Positions 1-13,919 of a stretch of DNA of 64,000 bases are shown here, piece after piece; the stretch's first letter is position 1; every line of letters starts with the position of its first letter. The translations under genes were made by a program, and so were the position numbers. The stretch comes from Centropus unirufus (lineage: Eukaryota > Chordata > Aves > Cuculiformes > Centropidae). The notes under the pieces are model-generated. The model saw only the letters and a list, made by a program, of their open reading frames with translations, did not search any database and was not told where the DNA came from. The stretch is from the NCBI GenBank assembly GCA_013397695.1, contig VYZI01000418.1, forward strand, positions 284,799 through 348,798, given 5' to 3'.

Positions 1-3000
1 TCTGCTGTGGCCCATGACATGCTGCTAAGGTTCTGGCTTCCGAGCTCTAAAACAATTAGTCTGGGGAAATTAAACGGTGCTTTCTGCACATCTGTGACTG
101 GCTGCCCTCCCGTGCCTGACAGCAGTGCCTCTCCCACACCAACGCACACAGTCTGCTAGCACAGCTCCCAAGTCTGCCGTGCCCAGGCTACACTATCCCA
201 AAAAACTGTCAGGGGGGACAGTGCTGTTTCTCATGAAGCTGAATGAAACCACTGGTTTGGCAAAGAATTTGCTTTGAGGGTCTCTGCTTACAAGATTTAT
301 CTTTTAAACAGGCAACAGCTAATATCAAGGGGAAACAGATACATTACCAGCAAGTCATTTCCAAGCAGCAAATAACTGTTTCCCTACCCACCAGATCCTA
401 GGATGCATTTTCAGGGTTTAAACATAACGTATACATTGTAAATAGCGGAAACATCTGGGGTTTATTATAACACCACTTTGCTAGCCTTGGGCATTGTACA
501 ACTCCCGCAGGCCACAGTTCACCCTTGACCTGCCAAACATGATTACTGTACTCAGGCAACTTCCCCTGCTCCACAGCTGCTTGCCTTCCCCTCCCCTCCA
601 TCAATACTCATTAACGCTATCATTAAGACTACCATCCTAGATCAGGCAGTCAAAAACTTGGGTTGCCATGGTCACTGCATGGAAACAGTGTGGCTGTGTG
701 GGCGGGAAGAAGATGATGAGGATGGCCAGTGAAGTCATTTTGTCTGCTGACCCAGAAGGAAGAAGGGCTGCACATTGTCATCTGCATCAGCAGCCTTTTG
801 CTGCCCCTCACAAGGCCACCAGTCCCACTCATCCCACCTTCACTGCAGGTTCTTCATACCTTAATTTCCCCTCTTTCCCAATCTCCAGCCTTCCACGGAG
901 CCAAAAGTGACTCTGTCCCTTGCCTCTTGCACCCTTATCTCCCAGACATGTCTTGTTTCCCAAGGTCTCTGCTCCCTCCAACCTTTTCTTGCCCCCCACC
1001 AAGAACCTATTTTCACTCAGTTATTTCCCAGTGCTCGATCTCCAGCCCCACAAATTCCAGTCCTTTCCACATTTCCACCATTTCCCCCCTCCTCTTGAAC
1101 ATAGTCCCAAGCCGACTTCCCACGTCTGTAACTCCTCTTGAGAAATACCATGGCAGCACTGTGGGCTGGGGCTTTCTGATTTCCACTGGAGACTCATCTG
1201 GGGCTACAGGCTAAGCCCAGGCTAAGCAGGAAAGGTGAGGCCTTTTAGAATTTTTAGCACAAGGGTAGATGCAAAACTTTACCTGAAGTAACTCAAAGTG
1301 GGAACCTGAAGTACTCTAGTTACACTATGGTGGGGACAGACCTTCAGAAATAAAGTGATCTTAATTGTGGATGTTTTAGAACTAGCTAAAAAAAAATATG
1401 CAAGTAGTGATCAAACATGGCCTCATGCATGCAATTTAAAAATTCATTTGGATGAGTTTTCCAGGTGTCCCTGCTTAATAGGTTGCTGACCACAAAATCT
1501 TGTCTTCCAAGCTTGCATAAGTAGTTGCCATTACTGCATCCAGTTGATCCTCCCTCCTGAACACCTGAACAAGTGGGTAGGAGACCAGCACTCAACACCG
1601 CTGTTCAGAAACACAGCAGAAAGGACATACAACCTGTGTTCCCAGCAGCTCTGTCCACTTGAGAACCAGGGACAGACTGAGCAGCGACCTCCCAGCCAAG
1701 TCACGAACAGCCGCATCCCTGCTCACAGGAGCTGTAACACCTTTCCTATGAATCCTCTGTTACAAGGAGCCTCTCCAAGAGGTAATAACCATTTCAGAAG
1801 CAGCATATCCATTTTCAGAGTGCTATCAAAGCTTTTCTGCCACCTTTCCTTGATTAAAACTTATTGATCCATGCTATATCCACCCTGGCCCTGGAACAAA
1901 TTGTTCAAGTGCCAATTACCGCATAGGGGCAGTACACTTACTCTCTCCCTTGCTTGCAAAGTAAAGCAAATTTCTGAAAATAGACATCTGAAATGTACTT
2001 CCTTTTTAAAGTTTTATTACTCAGTAGCCTGGTAAAATCCCCTGTGTTAAGAAAAATTACATGTAGCAAAGTCTTATTTTTTTCTTTTTAATTTGTTAAT
2101 TTCAATCTACTGATCAATTTAAACATCATCCTAGAATTATTCTAGGGCAAAACAAATGTAGAGAATAAATGGAATTGATTTTCTTCTGGAGTAAAAGGCC
2201 ATACTAAATGAGGTATTTAAATATAACTCTCTAAAAAGCACCTGGTAATTCACTTTTTAGATCAAATTGCAACTCCACACAAAATTTATGACTTCATGTG
2301 ATCTTTCCACCCCCACATTTCTCCCTAGAAATGTTATATACACAGCATGCTCTGGACAAGACAGAAATGTGGGAGATGGTGATGAGGAATGAGATGTAGC
2401 AGGCACCAAGACAGCAGCAGAGCACTGAGAACATAAAAAACGGGCAGCTGCTTAAGGAAGGACTTCTTGAGATGCCGATACATTCATTCCTGGTCAAGCG
2501 CATATCACCCACTCCTGCTTGAAAAATCCTCCACACCCAATATTTTCCCTTGTCAAACAGGCCCACATGCCCTTTCTTCACTCCTTCCTCAAGAATTCTT
2601 CATCACCCATGAAAAATTAACATCGTGGTCAGAAAAAATGCTAGCTTAGCCTAGTCTCCCATCTCCAGCTGCACCTGACAGTGGTTAACATAGAAAAGAG
2701 ACGAGAGAAAAGCAACCATAAATCATTTGCTTTGATGCCCTGGGCCATGGTGAAGACCTCCAGGCCAGCAAGTGTCAGAGGAATCAAGTGCCATTGGGTC
2801 AGGTGAGAGGTTTGGGAGCCCTTCAGGTGTGAAGCAGATGCACAAGCTGGCTCTCACTCTTCTGGTAGGACCAGGAGGTGGTGTGAAATCTTGGCAGTCT
2901 CCAGGAAGGGACCTGGCTCTGGTGAGGAAGGCTTTCTGCTGGAGCAGAGATGGCAACCCTCAGGTAGCGTTACTGGACCCATGCCTATCCTGCTGATGGT

Positions 3001-6000
3001 GACAATAAGGATGTGCAAATAGTGTGAGGGTAATCTTGTCTTATATTTTTTGTTTTATCTATTCCTTGGTTATAAAGCCAGCAGTCACCATGGTTTAGTG
3101 AATGGAATAGCCTTACAAACAAACTTGAGTTCTAAATACCCCAAGCTGTTTCCAATCCCTCAAATTCAAAGCTATTTTTAGCTCTTTTTTTTTTTTGTGC
3201 CCGGGATCTTTGGGACTGATCTGAAAGGGACTAGGTTTTTCCATGAGACTGAGAGCAAGAAATATCACAAAACAAGGCTATCCCGAGTCTATTTGGTATT
3301 CTTTAATTTGTCAAGCAAGTTGTTAGCCAACTGTAGTCTGAAAAAAAGAAATAAAAAAGAAATCAGTTCCCTGCCGTGAGGTATAGTACAGAGATTTCTG
3401 TTTTTTCATGAAAGGCTTGCTTCCCAACACTATGAAAAGCATATGTATTTGTTCCTCTCTAAAACATCGATATAAAATTAAAAGGGTTATTTGGGAAAAT
3501 GCACTCCTTTCTCACAGCATCAACTCTGTTCTTTAAGGACAGCAGTGTTTTCTAAATCCGTGCAATCCAGCTGCTGGCACATTTCACAGGACCGCTCCCC
3601 AAGAGGGTCTCTCCAGGAGCTTCAGCATTTTTATGGAACCATGAGTTAAAAATGGCTTAGAAAAGAAGCCTTTTCTTTTCCATACACTTTCCCAGTGAAT
3701 AAATTATCTGATTTAATATAACTCCAAGAGAGTCTTGAACACTTCAAAATTAATTCCTCTCTTGCTTCAGTTGTGATGGACCAGAGTGCATGTGTGTGCA
3801 CAAGAATGCAAATATGTTTGCAATATTCAGTATGACAGTAAGGAAAAAAAGGTTTTCCTTCTCTTTGCAGAAGATAAGTAGATGAGAGCACAATGAGAAA
3901 CAGCTATCACTTTGCATATGTTAAGACAATAAAATGAAAAAGATACTAGAGCACTTCCAAGAGCCCTGCAGTCATGATACAGTGCATCATTTAAATTTCT
4001 TCCATACACTGATTTGCAGGACAAAAGCACATTTGTTATTCTCAGGGTAAAAAATTTGCAGTGTCATTGGTTGCTTTTTCACTTGGCTCTTTTGGGACTT
4101 GGCAAGGGACACCCAAAAGGGATAATCCTGCAGGTTTACAGAGGATGAAAGCTAACCGTAGGCATATCTGCACCTTGCACACAACCCCAGTTAGTTCCAT
4201 TTATTAGAGTGCTGAAACAAGTGCTTGAATTAGGTTGTGAATTAGGTCCCAGTGCTGTTCAAGGAGTTTCATGCATTCCTGCCAGGTCAGCTTGTTTGTA
4301 AATAAGCTGCAAGATGGGTTCCTTTCAGGGTCTAGCTCTGCACAGGACAGGAAGATACAGAGACATGGTACATACATAGATATATATACCCAGATATATA
4401 AAGGGCAGGAGGGACTGGATCTGCTATTCTGTCTATGAGTAGAAGTCTCCTCTCAACAGCACAGACTGTCCCACCCTGTCCTCCCTGTCCCACCCTCACC
4501 TCAACTACCCCAAGCCTGTGTTGAAAGTGTTTCTTCCCCTGGGAATCTGGCTTAAAATCACCAGCAAAAACTTTCATTCTTCCCTGTCCTGTGAATGTAG
4601 GCTCCTGGGGCATATTTAGGTAAAACTGCTTACACTGAAGCAAATTAGCATCACCATCCATTCTTTGCCACTTATGCACACAGGACTCTTCAAAGTAGAC
4701 TTAGTTTTTTACAGGTCATGTAATGCTGAGAGTGGGCTGCTTCCAGATCCTTCTTCTGATGCCCCTGGACAGCACAGAGTATATAAACCTCCTGGCACTG
4801 TAGGAATTAAAACAACACCTAAAACTAAATGATGGTATAAATCAGAACCTGAGTTACTTCTGGGTAACCGGGTTACTTAATTTCATGGTGGAGATGGCAG
4901 AGCATGAGCTTCTGGAGAGATTTTTGTGAATTTTATTTTTTGTCATCCTCAGATATAAGCATACACCATTTCATCTCCTTGACATGCTGTTTCTGTCCTG
5001 CCAGTGCCATGGAGGCACCTCCAAGCAAGCTCACAGCAAGCTCTTAGCACAACTCATCGCAGGAGCAAAGTCTGAACTTTTGGCAAACAAAAAGGAAAAA
5101 AGCACTTAAACCTCAAACTAGAGAGTCTGGACAGAAAAAAGAGCTATCTAGACCTGGGAGCTTACTTCAGCTCTTACGGCACTTTCATTAAAAGTCAACT
5201 TCAGGGAAAGCCATGGAAACGTACAGTGACCTGTTAGACGCATTTAAAAATCCACCCTGGGGCTAAACCTGTCAGCTGTCTTCAGTGTCCTGGGAATGTT
5301 TTTTCAGCACCTTACCTCAAGAGGAAGCCATACCCCTGGCAGTAGTTGTGCAATTATTTCCATACATTTTTTTTTTTTTAAAGAAAAAAAGCCTTGATGA
5401 AGCTACTGCTCTCTCAACAGCTCTCATTCTCTCCCTTGCTCTTTCTTGTGGACATAAGTAAAGATGATATTGCCCTCATCCTTCTCTTATGCACAACTCA
5501 TACTGCAGCCAAAGAACTTTGGTTCCCCTAATGTATGCTGCCTAGAAACTCGAAGCAGTCTGGTTATTGTCAACAGTTTCCACCAGGCAGGTGTGAGCTG
5601 GAGAACGGATGAGAGCAGACAACACTTCAGGGATGAGAGCAAGGACACCAGCAGCTGAGACTAGTGAGTTCTGGCATTTGTGGAACAGACACGAGCTTCA
5701 AGAGGGACCTTCTACCTAGCATGAGTGTTGATCACTTTGTGATAAGATGGACCCTACCCCTACAAAAAGGCTCCTCACATAGATGATCTCCACTGTAAGA
5801 GTGAGGACAGAATGGGTTAACAGATACCCTCACACACAGATGTGAGAAATAATTAAGGCATAGCAATGCTAAATAACATAGGAGTGGGCCTGAGTTAACA
5901 CAATATTTATCTGTTTTAAATACCCCTCTCTGACATTACTTTAAAATCCTTCCCACCACTCCTGGCCACCCCACACCCCAGATTATTTCTCTGAAATAGT

Positions 6001-8394
6001 TTTCCATTTTCTGACCTTTCTGTATCTTCACACAGCCAGGAAAACTGGTGTTCAACATCAGTTCCACTTTCACTGAAAATTCGTTTCTCTTCCTCACAGT
6101 TCATTTTGTCATCTGGCATTTGCAGTTAACCTTTTATACATCTGCAGCACCTCTTCACATGGCACATACATGACGTTCAAGAAAATAATATTTAAATCAA
6201 AATGTATCAACAGAACAAAAGATTAGTCCAGGGACTGCTGGAATTTACAATGCTAAATCTGGCAATAACTTGCTCAGAAGGTTTATATAGTGGCCTGACA
6301 CACAAAAAACTCTCATCCAGTAACTACAGCATTCATCCCATAGCTTTTGGTTGAGCTACAGCATATCTTTCAAAAATGATCCCAATCCTCACCTCAGAAA
6401 CTGTGACACAAATCCTCCACACGCCCAGGCAAGACTGCTCTGCACAACTGCCGCCAGTTTTAAAATCGCTGCCTTTTAACTAACACCACCAGTTTACTGG
6501 CAGCTTCATTCATCCTGTAGGGCTCCCACAGAGGATACATTCTTCACAGTGCACTTTATACCTCTGTATTTCCAGTCCACCCTTTGTAAGAACAGGCCCA
6601 ACTAGCAGCTGTCCTGCTTTCAGGTCTGCTTTCCAAAAGCTTATCTGACTTTTCAAAACTAGCATTTCTTGAGATAATCAGGACATTGCTGTAAAGCTAC
6701 TATGGTTCACCACAGAATTACAACAGAGGGAAGAAACAGGAAGGAGGCAGAGGATAAACTGAAACACAGTTTTTACAGGTCATGTTGCTCTGCATGGAAA
6801 GTTTCTGTTTTTGCAACAGGGCAGGCTGTCCTTGGAATCAGCCTGCAGAAATTTTTTTTTTTTACTGTTACCTTCTCTTTGAGGGTCTCTCAAATCCTAC
6901 CAGTAACACTCTCTGAACATGCTGGTCTGCCACAGTGGCACAACTGACAATTTCCTTGATGCACTTAATCCCCATATCCTTTGTGTGGAAATGCCTTCTG
7001 CAACAGATCTGGCTAAGTGTGACCAGTGGCATGCTACCTAAAAAGAGCCCCTATCTTTTTAACTCCTCTGAAATTGACATATCAACAATGCACAGTGCCC
7101 TCCAGGAAACTCATTTTCACAGAGGAAAAGATATCTTTTTTTGCATACAAAAAAACTGGGCAAGAGATAGGCTCATGTTACCTGTATGTTATCCCTATCT
7201 CTAGAATGGCCATACACGAGGAAACAGAAGAAGAGTTTAGACTAAGAAGAAAGAGGTTGGACTAAGGGTCAGGAGACATGATTTCTGTGCTGGAACCATA
7301 CTCGGATGTGGTGGGACCCTGGACATGCATAGAGTTTAAGCTCCTAGGCAATAAGAGTATGCTCTTAGATTGAGCTTGTTCCACATAAAGGAATGTAGAG
7401 GATACAGGTTTCAGCTAGACACCAGAGGACCATGATGACACAAACAGTATCAGTTTATTTGCTGCAATTCAAGCCTACACACAAAAATGTATTCACAGAA
7501 GAATGGCCCTGTTTCATTTAGTGGCATTCATTCCAAATAAAATGCAATAACTCAGAGCAGTTTTCAGTGCTGTTTCATATACAAGTGCAACATAGCATTG
7601 ACAGAACAGCCCCATATTTCTCCCTACAAAGTCCAGTGGAAAGGGAAACTAAAGAGTCTGTCACTGAAGAGACCAACAATCCTCCTAAAATATCACATAC
7701 CCCAACTCAAGACTTGCAATATTGGATTTAAAATTTAACTCTTCTGGCAGTAACAGCATTGGGAACAACTTCTATCAATCACGTCTACAATTGGATGTTA
7801 CCAGGACTCTTTTAGTCATCTTAAATATGCATTCATGCTTCTGTAACTGTCTTCAAAGAGATTAACCATTAGCCATAGGATATGGCATGTGGTTGACTCA
7901 GGAGTGAAATGAAAACTGTTAATGCAGGAGAAAGACATTGAGCAAGGCTCAACCTGAGACCAAGTGAATACCAAGCCCACACTGCCTGACCTGGATTCCC
8001 CCTGATTACTGAGGTGGAAGGACCATCAGCTCACAAAAACTGAGAAAGAGATGCACAGAGGGAATGAGGAAAAGCTCTCAGGTGAACCGTCACAAATGGA
8101 TTAACAGCTTCTCTTCCTCCCTGATCTGTGAAGCCTGTGGACTTCTTGACAGAGTTAGGAGAGTCAAATGGCCCACAGTGAACAAACCATGGTTGATCCA
8201 TCCCCAAATCTAATGTTCCCACAGAAAATTACACAACCAGATACATGCGAAACCAGACACAAATAGTATCCTGTGGACAAATAAAACACTATCAGTTGCT
8301 CCAGACAGGAGTATACGTTAAATGAAACATCTTGGTTTATTTTCCTCCTAATATATTTTCTCCATTTATATAGAAATGGAGCAGATAGGAAAGA
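1..8394 (-). other. Intron downstream of the NRG1 type I exon, left part; no exon seen
   Basis: This is unique AT-rich sequence. No open frame here looks like an NRG1 Ig, EGF or CRD exon on either strand, and no recognisable interspersed repeat was found. A pyrimidine-rich stretch at about 790-1130 generates several overlapping plus-strand frames, which are compositional. Intron status is inferred from the type I exon donor at 15316. Confidence 0.6.
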
Positions 8395-8645
8395 CATATG
8401 GAAAGGAGAAAGAGAAAAGAAGGAGGATGAGGAGGAAGAGAAAGAGGTGAGTATGGAGAAAAGAAGGGAGGGAGGAAGGAAAGGACAAAGAGGGAATCAG
8501 AAAAGGACAACAGGACAGACGTATAGAAAGGGAGGAGAAAGGAAAGGAGAGGAAAAGTAACAAAGAGGAGGAAGAAAGGGAAGAAGGAGGGAGGAAAAGA
8601 GCGTGGGAAGAAAAGAAAGGAAAGAATGAGAAAAAGAGCAGAAAA
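8395..8645. repeat. Purine-rich (GGA/GAAA) low-complexity tract
   Basis: Over about 250 bp the plus strand is almost entirely A and G in irregular GGAA, GAAA and GGGAGG units. On the minus strand it is read as Ser/Phe/Leu-rich frames, which are artefacts of composition. It lies just left of the CpG-rich patch at 8.9-9.3 kb. Confidence 0.9.
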
Positions 8646-8869
8646 GCATGCTCATGAACATCCCTGTAATTTCACATTGAATGATTTCATACTTATATCG
8701 CATGAGATCAGAGCAGAATATTTATGAGGGCCTAAGTCTCACTCACAGCCCTCCACCAGTTTGACTGCACATCCACTGAACTTCAGCACAACTTAATAGC
8801 CTCCCACCCTCTCTTCATTTTTTAAAGACTTCTTTCCAAGGCTCCATCCTCGCGTCACCCTCTGGTACT

Positions 8870-9300
8870 GGTAAAACACCCATGGAACCAAGCAGCTGAA
8901 AACCGCCCTCATTGGGACACCCGCGCGGGTCAGCACCTAGCCTTGCAGCCCTGGGACATCAGGCAGCTGTCAATCCACCGAATCCGTACAGGGTCCAAGC
9001 AGGGAAAGGTGCGGGAGGCCGGGGCTCCCTCTCCCCTACCTGCGGCGGGGCCACGGGCAGTAGCGCGCTCCCGCCGCACCCTCTCGCGGCCGCCGCCGGC
9101 AGCGACACCCTTCCTCAAACCCTTTTCATTACTGATCTGATTATTTTCTTTATTTTTAAAGCAGCCCTTCCACAGGCGCCTCCGTGAGCATCCCACGCAA
9201 GCCCCGCCACCGCCGTCGGGCCACATCGCTTTCCGCTCTGCCTCTGCCGCGCGTCGCCTGCAGCCCCGATGCAGACACCCTAAACTCTTCACAAGCAAGC
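8870..9300. promoter_or_regulatory. Second CpG-rich patch, candidate promoter in the intron after the type I exon
   Basis: CpG density rises abruptly here. Examples are CCCGCGCGGG near 8921-8930, the GCGGCCGC run near 9087 and GCGCGTCGCC near 9249. It falls off by about 9300. The patch is about 430 bp long, 6 kb downstream of the type I exon, and holds an AT-rich stretch at about 9115-9165. The density resembles a small CpG island. Whether it starts transcription, and on which strand, cannot be told from sequence. Confidence 0.5.
9040..9226 (-). other. Candidate alternative 5' exon, NRG1 strand (speculative)
   Basis: On the minus strand a frame opens at an ATG (9224-9226, G at -3) reading MWPDGGGGAC. 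It stays open for 62 codons to a donor-like CCGCAG followed by GTAGGG, with the exon boundary at 9040. The boundary falls after the first base of a codon, the same phase as the type I exon, so it could join the same downstream exon in frame. The peptide is Gly/Arg-rich and matches no NRG1 N-terminus I recognise. Both the phase and the open frame could be chance in GC-rich DNA. Confidence 0.18.
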
Positions 9301-12300
9301 CTTTCACTGCAAGCTTTCTCCGCCTGCAACAAGACCTCTCCCCCCATCCCCCCGCCGACCCCAGATCTCTGTTTATTTGAGGGGGCAGTTGAGAGTTAAC
9401 TGAAACACTTCAGGCACGTTCAAGCAGTTCTTTGTACAGCTACCATGACTCACACAAAATATTGACACTCGGTTTGTTTTCTTGTATCATAACGGAACAT
9501 GATAAACTATCAGTACTGTTAAAGGCACATTCACTCTTGTTACTTTTGGAATGTTAACAAAACACTGATTTGGTAAGAATTTATAGCATTTCCAGAGATA
9601 CCCTGCAACACAATTGTTCTTTGCTGTTTTGCTCTTGGTTATAAGTACCTGCCTCAAAGGACTATCAGATGCTTAAGGATAGATTAAAATGGGAAGATGG
9701 GGGGAGGGAGATGCTTGGAAGAAATTTTTCCACAGTTCAGCGCTTAACTCTCCTTACTTTCAAAATAAATCACCACTGAGGCACCTAAAGTACAATCTGT
9801 TGTCTAAAGATGCTTGGTAGTTCCCTGATTTTATTTTTTTTTTCATGAACCAAGCACCCAAATTTTTTTCTTGAAATGCCAGTGACTTTGATTTAGTAAT
9901 GTGAAGTGAGCTGCTGCAAATAGTGAGTGCTTAAGTCTTCTGAGAAATCAGCCATATAGAACCCTTTTGTTTTTACTAATGAGAGCTATTTTGAAATGTC
10001 TGACTCAAGTTTTTTTTTTCTCTTTTTTCGAGTTAGTGCCTTTCCAAAAATCCAAGAAGCCCACAACTGCAAACAGACTAACTCAGATTTGAGTGTCAGC
10101 TCACAAACTCTGCCAGGGATTAATGTTTAAAAATCCTTGCATAGCTTAGCAGATCTTGGCATTTCTATACCCTAGATAAAAATTTTGTTCAGTCTTTCAC
10201 AACTATAAATATTTGCACAAAGTTCAGAACAGTTTCTGGGATTATTTCATAGGGGCAATGTCCTTCTATGCACATGCAGTAAATACTGGGTAACTGTACT
10301 GGTATGTCCTTACAATTTTATTTGTGTTCCCATGGCTACAGTCTAGTAGTACTTGTAGTGTTAAGTCAAAAAAGATTGAATGGTGACTAATATAATTTAT
10401 TCACAAAACATGAACACACTTGCATGCTTTTTGAAGGATTCATTCTCAAAATTGCCCTGAAGATCGCGTGGAATGTTTGGAGCATTCAGGCATTGCACGC
10501 AGGTGGGGAGACTTTCCTCCCAGAAAAATGTACAGGCATACCAGTAGCACATACATATTTTGGCCTGGGAACACCGGAAGAAGTTGTTACTCCTTCTAAG
10601 CAATGGTTCTCCTCAAGAAATGGACAAGTTTCACCAGAAACCCCAGCTCTCATTCTCCAAAACTCTTTACTTAAATTCATGCTAAAATATTGATCTGCCT
10701 TTCAACCTCTCTTTATGAACACTGAGTATTACACTGAGCAAGCCTCAGACTGAGCTCTAATCCTCCTAACCAAGCTCCCACCTGCAAGGTGGTCTTTAAT
10801 ATGATCAAACCTATTTCTACCTCTGTTGACCGAGCCTGCTACCAGGATGCAATCAAAGGTGATACTCAGTCACACTCACCTCCTCTGAACTTTGTGCAGT
10901 TTATTTTGTCATGTTTTCTCAAAAGCTCTGGCATCTTATTTAAGTTGAAATTAAATTTTGCATCAGGAGGTACCTATTTCCTATATCAATAACTGCAACC
11001 TCCCTTCTCTTGGCATTGCAAGTGCAAAGATACGTTCAGACAGTGGTGCTGAAGTTACCTCACTGAAATGGGGATTGGGACCCATCTTTGCTACTCTTCC
11101 TTCTTCGCCCATCTGCTTAGTTTTTCTGCACCAGATTTCCCCAAATCCTTGCTCTTCCTACCACTGCTACTTAACTAGAGAGTGGTGGACACAACCTGCA
11201 ACCCTAGAGTTTGCTGCTCAGACACCATTGAAGGTCTTTGCATTTTTCAAAGTGTTTTTCTCAGAAATACTTCATGTGTCCTCATGCTTCATCCTTTCAA
11301 GCCCTGTAGCCTGTCCTTTATCTTCTTTGCAAAGCAGAAACCACATGAAAACTCATATCCCCAAGATGTCTGCAAACACTTGACAAAGCGCTTGGGCAGC
11401 TGATGTGCTGGTTCACCATGTTGCTTACAAAAACACAGCTGTTTCACACAGAGATTTTTCCTGGCTGATTACACTCTCACTTTACTTAACACCACCTTAC
11501 ATGGCCCAACACTAAAAGTTGAGCTGGCAGAAGGTTCAACCAGTCCCAGCCTCTCTGCTTCTGCTATAATAGCACCCTGAGTGAGGAGCTATGCCTCTGT
11601 GAAGGGAAGGTCTAGTGACCTTACTTGACAGCCTCAGCTTCCCTGCGTTAGGTTTCTCTGCTCAGGCTGGATATATTTTCAGTGCACTGGTGATGCTCTA
11701 GGAAGCCCTGGTGGCAGATTTGTTGCACCTATCTGGATGCTCAGTTGGTATAAGAGTTCAGTGAAATCACCCAGAGAAAAGATGTAAGCTTCTGTGTATT
11801 TGTAATGCTTGCTCCTCAGTTTATCACAGCCCAATGTATCCTGCTGAAGAAAATTACGATAACTCTGCTTTTGACACAAAACAAAATCACTTTGATCCAC
11901 AGCTCTTGAAGGTGGGAATGTTCTGCATCATTTTAGTGACAAATAAACCATAGGAACATGAGCTTCCCCGAACTTCAGTAACTCTCCAGGTTTCACCTGG
12001 GCAATGGAAAACACAAAGATGTTTCTTTCTGTGTTACCACTGTGCAGTTGAGCAGAGGAGGTCAAACCTGCTGAGTTCTTTTAGGGATTTTTTTTAGATT
12101 TTTTTTTTTTCAGTAAGTCACTAACTTCCTTCTCCAGCAGAAATTCTGGAGTTCCCATATAAGTAAGACAGAATACAGTAAAGAAACCTTTTCTCTTACA
12201 CTTTTTTTTTCCAAATAACAGAGCTGATTCTCAACCTGATGGCAAGTTACCAGTAAGACAATGCTTCCAGACCCAGTATTGTAGGGATATGTTATATGCT

Positions 12301-13747
12301 CCAACAGCCAAAATGCAAATCAATATGAGAGAAGTTACAATAAGAAAACACAACATTAAACAAACAAACAAACAAACAAACAAAAAATCTGCTAAGGACT
12401 TCTGTGCTAGTGCACAGATCTTAAATCTGGTGACTGGCTACAAGCTGTTGGTTTTTCATATGGAAGAAAGACCATAAGCAGATACAAATGACTGGCAGAG
12501 GAGAACAAAGCAGAGAACATCACAATTCCTGACTTAGTTCAATTTAAGGAAACAGGTAAATCAAATGAAAAACTGTTTCATGACCTTTCAGACTGCACAT
12601 CCTACACACAGGAACTGATCATCAGGTGCGACTGCAAAACTATTTAACCTAAAAGGAGAAATTGTGGTCCCACCAAACTCACAGGCCTTCGTATCATCTC
12701 TAGTAAGTAACATTAATCAACATGTGTTGCTCAGTCGTTAATTCAAGCTCTAACATGTTTGAACAGAGAGAAAGACCATCATATGAAATGTAAACCAGCT
12801 CTTTTCCTACATTTTATATTAACCAATCTTTCTGCTTTCTCTTGTAAAATATTAGTTCTTGTTCTAAATGCCCTCCAAAAGCAAATATCCTCATGCAACA
12901 GATTAGACAAGATTTATGAATGTAATGTTGTCAGTGCGACATTATTAGATTGTGAGACAAGCATACAGTGATGTCTTATGCTGTATTTCATTCTCCTATC
13001 AGATACTCTACCTGCAAACACCATATGGATTAGCTACACATGTGAAATATCCTGACACATACACTCATCTTGGAAGGAATGGGATTTTAATTACGTAAGA
13101 TAGAAGAATGTTTAGTTCTTGCCCACACAGGAAACTTTTGACTAGCAATGTCAGCTATGGATGAAGGCACTACTCCTTCATACCAACAAAAACATACTGG
13201 CACTCCAGAGCATTACAGTAAACATTTGCAGAAAAAATGCTCTTTTCTCTGGTTCTATCACTGACATATTATAGATGTGAACCCTCTAGAGTCTAAGCAA
13301 AGCCTTAGGAGGTAGGCATGATCTGAACCCTGCCATGGTGAACCTCAATTTGTGCTTGCCACCTTTCAGATTTTCAGATAAATCCCTTATCATAGAAGAC
13401 ATGATCAGACCACACCACCAGAAATGGGATAAAATACACAACGATGCCTAAACTTAAGGTGACATATACCTGCCTGGATCTTCTGGATCCAGACTGATAT
13501 TCTGGCTCCCCCCACCACAGTAAGTTGAATTACTAAAAAATTATCAGCAGTCCTGCTCCACTAGAGATAGAAACCTGTCCAGAGAGTAGGAAAAAGACAG
13601 CTCTCATGCAAGAACAGGATGGAAAACTACAGGATTCTGAGGTATGCAGAGGCAGAAAATGCATTTCTAATTCATACTTTGTTGATATAACTTTTCTGTC
13701 ACAAATCCTCCAACATGTCACTGTCCTGCTCTTTTCTATATCAACCA
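9301..13747 (-). other. Intron sequence with no exon seen
   Basis: Unique AT-rich sequence lies between the small CpG patch and the AAAAG array. It has T-runs near 9833-9842, 10010-10019 and 12090-12110 and a short AAAC repeat. The open frames here lack domain signatures. Confidence 0.6.
12358..12386. repeat. (AAAC)n microsatellite
   Basis: About six to seven copies of AAAC on the plus strand. Confidence 0.9.
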
Positions 13748-13919
13748 CAAAAAAAAAGAAAAGAAAAGAAAAGAAAAGAAAAGAAAAGAAAAGAAAAGAA
13801 AAGAAAAGAAAAGAAAAGAAAAGAAAAGAAAAGAAAAGAAAAGANAAAGAAAAGAAAAGAAAAGAAAAGAAAAGAAAAGAAAAGAAAAGAAAAGAAAAGA
13901 AAAGAAAAGAAAAGAAAAG
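13748..13919. repeat. (AAAAG)n pentanucleotide array with one unresolved base
   Basis: About 34 copies of AAAAG run almost without interruption. The single N at 13845 coincides with a one-base phase shift: the G-to-G spacing is 6 instead of 5. The long Lys/Arg/Glu and Phe/Leu/Ser frames read through it are artefacts. It lies in the intron about 1.4 kb downstream of the type I exon. Confidence 0.97.

Noticed and set aside
8930..9307. 125-codon minus-strand frame starting at 9307
   Set aside because: The first codon is GTG, not ATG. Only the internal ATG at 9226 was kept, as a speculative exon start.
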